Shown: in pieces, positions 59,690 to 64,000 of the stretch
Position numbering within the stretch: position 1 is the stretch's first letter
How the letters are laid out: each line of letters opens with the position of its first letter
Source of the DNA: Spirodela intermedia
Lineage: Eukaryota > Streptophyta > Magnoliopsida > Alismatales > Araceae
DNA: 64,000 nt
Assembly: GCA_902729315.2 (NCBI GenBank)
Contig: LR746272.1
Span: 4,719,037 to 4,783,036 of the forward strand
Direction of reading: 5' to 3'
Made by a program: the position numbers and the translations under genes
Notes under the pieces: generated by a model
Told to the model about the DNA's origin: nothing
Databases searched by the model: none
Seen by the model: the letters and a program-made list of their open reading frames with translations, nothing else

Positions 59690-60633
59690 AAGATTTAGAG
59701 GTTAAACATATCATCATGATGCAACCAAGTTCATCCAAATAATATTTATAAAACCTCATTGTTCTATTTAAGATAAGTAAGGGTCGACCCTCAGGGAGTG
59801 TGGGTAATGAGAGTAAGAATGTTACTTATTTTATTTCTTATATATATATTGATATACTTGAGATTATGAAAAATAAAATTAAATTTAAAAAAGGTGAAGA
59901 TAAAAAAAATAGAAAGTGTGGCAAAGGGGAGAGAATGGATCTAACATAATAGAATGATAGAATAAATGATAAAACTAGTTCCAACTAAGAGTTAATTTAT
60001 CAATGGAGAGGATTACAAGGACATCTTAAATCAAGATTTTGCACAAACCTCATTGTGCACCAATCTTAGGCCAAGTGATGCTTGATCTGTAATAATCTTG
60101 ATGCGCTCTAAGTAATCTCTTTTACACGATGATCTTGGGCACAAGAATGTCATTGACTAGGCCCTAATTTCTCTCCTATTTCCTTTGGCTTGCTACTATT
60201 AGAGAGAGAGCCAAAAAGCACCCCCCAAGAGGGGGGCCAGATGCCTTAATCCTCTCAAGAATTAGGCCCCTCTAATAGATGATTATGATTAATAATTGAC
60301 TCTCTTGGTGGACGGCCCGAATTCTTTTATGAGAGTAGTGTTCTAAACCTTCTCTTAATCTCATCTTAAGGCACCTTAAGATGGGCGGCCTAGATCTCAT
60401 CTTTTGATAGCCCATTTAAGTCCAAATGAGTTAGGCCAAGGTGATGCTCTCTCTTGGGCCCATAAACATATTAGACCGTTCTTTTGATAAGACTTGAGCT
60501 TTTCCTTGGGCTGAAGGCTTAGGCTTCTTCGATCACTTTCAACTCATAATCACCTAAGTCCTTACAATCAAATAATTATCAAGAAAATATGAGAGAATCA
60601 CTAGTTGACTTCATAAAAGTCAAGTGGGGTTAG
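59690..60633 (-). repeat. Repeat D, copy 2, in reverse orientation
   Basis: It is the reverse complement of the repeat at 48684-49605. It contains GGGTCGACCCTCAGGGAG (59792 onward) and the palindromic ACTTCATAAAAGTCAAGT at its right end, where the third Athila-type element has inserted. Stretches such as AAGGCACCTTAAGATG and GGGCCCATAAACATATTAGA match the other copy closely. Confidence 0.6.
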
Positions 60634-62025
60634 TGACGTGACTTACTCATTATATAGTAAATCATACAATTTTAAAATTTGTAAAACTAGAAAATACTAA
60701 TTTTTAGATATTTAGAAGTATTTCTGAACAATTATATCAATTATAATTCAATAAAACTTTCAAAACTAGTGGTAATTTTTCAGGTCAATCACAGAGATGT
60801 AATATAATATTGGGTAATTTTTTAGAATTTTTTTCAAATAGTAAGATTTTTTTATGAACTTTATATTAAGAAATGAAAATAAAATATATTTAAAATTCAC
60901 AAAAAAGAGAAATAAGGGTACGGACGTCAAAATGGCATTAGTGTTCAATGAATGCAAATCACGTGGAAACAAAGTTCCACCTAGTGATTCTTACATAAGC
61001 AATTACAGATAATTTAATTGATAAAATAAAGATCTATAAAAGTTAAAAAAATATAATTGAAAGAAGTATATCTTGATAAATTTAAATCACACAAATTAAC
61101 ACTAAATGAAACAAAAATTAAGTTAAAAGTAGGAAAATAGAGTTTAGACATCGCGGTAGCGATACATTGGCAATGTACCAAAATCTTGAGCATGGGCAAT
61201 GCACTAAAGTTTAGAAGGATTGTTGTGTAGTGTCTATGGCCTCGAAAGTTCTCCTTGGACAAGGATGACATGGGCAATCTCTAGATCTCCTTTCAAAGTC
61301 TAAAAGGTAATGAAATGGGTCATGAAATGATCTTTAGTGGCTGTCACTTGGTGGAGTAAAAAAATGGTGACTTTATAGCTCTCCGATGGCTATCACCTGA
61401 TAGAAGGGAACTAGATGGAGGTGCAGTGCATGTTAAAGAGCTTCATCCTTAGGTTTGAACAATAAGAGGAGGCTCTTCATCACATCTGATACACTCTTAG
61501 GAGATGGTGACTCATCTCCTGGTGGATGGTCTTCCTCTTGATAATGACTTGTTCGTCGATCAATCAGAGATGATTTACTCGATGGATTTACAATCCTTTT
61601 ATCGTGAACTGTTCAACAATTTTAGTAACAATGCTCCACTAATCACGTTGATGAAATTTTCACCAATGATCTAGCAATTTTGTTGACTTAATCTTTCACT
61701 GATGATCAGAAGAAAAGTCACGATAATCAGATAAAAATACAAGTTTTGGCTAAATATATAGTAATATCACATTTGCAAGCAATGAGTCCCTTTCTCCTTT
61801 GTGTATGACCACTCCTTACCCCACAACTAGCTAGTCACTAGTGACATAGAAAGGGAGTGGCACACATATGCCTCCATCGGTCTTTGCTGCTTGAGCCCCT
61901 ACTTGTAATTCCCCGCAACTACGCTTCCAACCCACTTGCAGGCCCGGTTGGCCAATGGATCCCCCCCTTTTACCATATTTGTATTTCAAATTTTTTTTCT
62001 TCATTTATCTCAAAAATAAGACTCG
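60634..62025 (-). mobile_element. 3' LTR of Athila-3, truncated
   Basis: It starts TGACGTGACTTAC and aligns with other minus-oriented LTRs up to CTCAAAAATAAGACT. The first roughly 190 bases of the LTR, including the terminal hairpin, are missing and the internal 3' block follows directly. Decay is heavy. Confidence 0.85.
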
Positions 62026-62030
62026 TGGCT

Positions 62031-62235
62031 TAGAAAGACATCACCTCAACCTCGTTTTTAATTTTTCACCTCATCTTACACTCCTCTTACACTTTTTCGA
62101 AAAAAACAAATATAGAAACAAGTATTGTGAAATTCTAAGAAAAATAGAGCTTAAAAAAAATCAAATAGAATGAAATAAAAACCATGGGTTGACTTCCATG
62201 TAGCGTTGGATTTAATGTCTTCAGCTGGACAACTC
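62031..62235 (-). other. Conserved 3' non-coding block of Athila elements
   Basis: It matches 4586-4790 of Athila-1, including CCATGGGTTG..TCCATG(T/C)AGCG and AATGTCT(T/C)CAGCTGGAC. In Athila-1 it lies just after the pol stop; here pol is gone and unrelated sequence adjoins at AGCTGGAC. Confidence 0.8.
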
Positions 62236-62240
62236 TTAGA

Positions 62241-63250
62241 TCATATAAGATGATCTATGGCCATCAAAATATATTTGCATCTTAAGGTAAGTTTCATAAT
62301 ATTCTTTTTCAGATTTAGCATAAATTCATATACTTCATATATATACCTTGACATACTTTCAGCCAAAAAAATGGAAATTAACAAATTTTTCTCAAAAATA
62401 ATATTTCCATTTTGAAAAGAATCTTTCCTCATTTCTATCTTGTTTTGTAAGGCTCTCATTCATTAATAAATATTTTCTATTAATAGACCATAAAATGTGA
62501 TCAAGCCATATAATTTTCAAATTAGCTTTTATCCAATCTAGAATCTTTTCATCTAAATTGATACCTCTAATTCTTCTTCTCACCCATTTCTTAATATATT
62601 TTTTTATGTGCATAATCTTCCCCTACTCTATTTTATCTTCCATACATATTTGTTCAATTTGCGAGGAGTAAAATATTTCAAGCTTAGAAAAAGTTCTAAT
62701 GGGCTGTGGGTTTTGAAGGATGGAAGTATTGTCTTCTTTAATCTCATATCTAATGAATTCAATAAAATTGAAATTTTCTCATACAAAATTATCTCTATAT
62801 TCATATTCATTTTTTTCATTTCTCCCCATTAGTTGAAACAACTCTTTTTCTAACTTTTTGTTTCTCAACTTATCAAATTCTTCATCTTCCTAAGAGCTAT
62901 CTTCTAATATCAGTATATGATATACATCATCATCCTCACTATCAACATCCATGGCCACAAAATTATAATTATATTTATTAATTTCATCTCCTACATCTCC
63001 TATATTAATTAATTTTTCCTCACCTGAAATATGTTTTTCTTCATGTCTATCCTTACTCTCTTCTACTAAAATTTAAATGATTCTTCCATAATCAGCTATT
63101 ATTTCTTCATCTAAGAGCTCTTTCTCCTCATCATCCTCACTATATTCATTCATCAATTGTGAGTAATAAATAATTTTATTTAAATTTTTTGCTACTATAT
63201 TTTCAGCCTTAATATTCTCATTTACTTTTAATGGCTCATCAATTTCTTCT
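62241..63250 (-). pseudogene. Unfamiliar Lys/Glu-rich coding-like segment in place of pol
   Basis: The minus strand, read across a few frame changes and stops, gives acidic text (DSEDDDVYHILILEDS, EEKELLDEEIIADYGRI) and then basic text (KKYIKKWVRRRIRG, LDEKILDWIKANLKIIWLDH). It shows none of the protease, RT, RNase H or integrase motifs. It may be a captured host fragment, a diverged gag C-terminus, or another element. I do not recognise it. Confidence 0.35.
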
Positions 63251-63255
63251 AATAA

Positions 63256-64000
63256 TTAGAAATAAGGATCAAGTAAAATATTCTCACTCAATGTATTTAC
63301 TGTATTAATATTTTCATTTCGTGGGTTTTTTCTTAAATTTATCCAACTAAGTTCTCTTTGCTGAAATCCTACTATTTGACAATTTCTTGAATTTTCTATA
63401 GGTTGATTAGGTGGTTGTCCCTCTTCTCTCTTATTCTCAAAAGCCTCTATAATTTGTTTCTGGTGCAACATCATTTGATTCATAGTTTCTTATATCGTTT
63501 AGCTCATTTGTTACATCATTTCCATGGCATCAGGTTGGATTTGAGAGGGCTAATTTTTCTGAAATCTATGTTCTTATTTTAGATGAAATTCAAAATTTGA
63601 ATTATATCTAAGTCTTCTAGATTTTTAATATTATTTGGGTTTCTCCACGATAAATTATTCCCCTAATTAAGATTATAAGAATTAGAAAAATATTCTCTAT
63701 TTTTACTGAAATCATGGGTTACTTGTACTTACTTTTGCCTAGGATGAAATGATTAACCTAAATTATAATATTGAAACTCAAAATTATTATTTTCACCATA
63801 CATATGACATGCACTATATGCATTCAATTGAAGGTTAGGATGCTTTCTAATATTCTCAATAAGTAAATCAAGTTTTTCTAATATTTGATTAATCTGATTA
63901 ACCTCATTTCTTAAATTAGAATCATCATCGTAATGTAATTCATAAATTTCTCTCTCCTTATCCTTGTCATATAACTCAAAGGAGGCTTGATCTCTAAAAT
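63256..64000 (-). pseudogene. gag: Athila-3 gag, C-terminal half (degenerate, cut by window edge)
   Basis: [28 protein letters not shown] and RKNPRNENINTVNTL correspond to Athila-1 gag at about 8620-8840. Further upstream on the minus strand the knuckle-like CHMYGEN segment and the NEVNQINQ region are recognisable with stops and frameshifts. The N-terminal half lies beyond the window. Confidence 0.8.

Larger units (their letters stand above)
60634..64000 (-). mobile_element. Athila-3: third, chimeric Athila-type element, running off the window
   Basis: On the minus strand gag (63256-64000) is followed by about 1 kb of unfamiliar coding-like sequence (62240-63250), then the family's 3' non-coding block (62031-62235) and a 3' LTR missing its first part (60634-62025). 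Protease, reverse transcriptase and integrase are absent between gag and the 3' block. Left flank GTTAG (60629-60633) would be the TSD; its partner is outside the window. It is clearly older than Athila-1 and Athila-2. Confidence 0.75.

Noticed and set aside
1-64000. A new defence, biosynthetic or other gene system
   Set aside because: All recognisable coding sequence belongs to gag-pol of LTR elements; no other gene clusters or conserved non-transposon domains were found.

Overview
The window is a block of nested plant LTR retrotransposons. I recognise no intact host gene. The plant assignment rests on three things: a Ty3/Gypsy Athila/Tat-type element with the tRNA-Asp-type primer site typical of plant Athila/Tat elements, Ty1/Copia gag remnants with initiator-Met primer sites, and a retroposon built on 5S rRNA. 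Species cannot be told from the sequence; an angiosperm is likely.

One LTR family dominates and is called the Athila LTR here. Copies are about 1.63 kb, or 1.76 and 1.91 kb when an internal 144-bp repeat is expanded. They begin TGATAAGTCTTC and end GAGTCACGTCA. About eighteen copies or pieces are present. Ten are clean solo LTRs, nearly all with a 5-bp target-site duplication (TSD): 18992-20622, 22676-24316, 33133-34890, 36029-37944, 40427-42038, 42347-43982, 45864-47770, 50049-51676, 55472-57109 and 57930-59567. A further insertion (13492-17923) has become a three-unit head-to-tail array.

Layout: 1-90 is an LTR tail. 1519-11302 is an old LTR split by Athila-1 (2200-10325), whose almost intact gag-pol lies on the minus strand although both flanking LTR remnants point the other way. 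11303-18991 holds copia gag remnants, the LTR array and a 5S-derived retroposon. 18992-24316 holds two solo LTRs around a copia 5' end. 24476-44743 is a second Gypsy element (element B) with 2-kb LTRs and no reverse transcriptase; into it have inserted a truncated Athila-2 (26572-32211), two solo LTRs in the body and two in its 3' LTR. 44744-45858 is a copia gag pseudogene. 45864-59567 holds further solo LTRs, one LTR inside an older LTR, an unidentified repeat D and low-complexity purine tracts. 60634-64000 is the 3' part of a third, chimeric Athila-type element that runs off the window.

The only near-functional genes are in Athila-1: gag, protease, reverse transcriptase, RNase H and integrase in one polyprotein broken by a 1-base deletion. 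Everything else is decayed, mostly by C-to-T/G-to-A changes as expected of methylated repeats. I found no defence, metabolic or otherwise novel gene system. The notable biology is in element structure: an inverted internal domain, LTR repeat expansion, LTR terminal hairpins, and very frequent LTR-LTR recombination.
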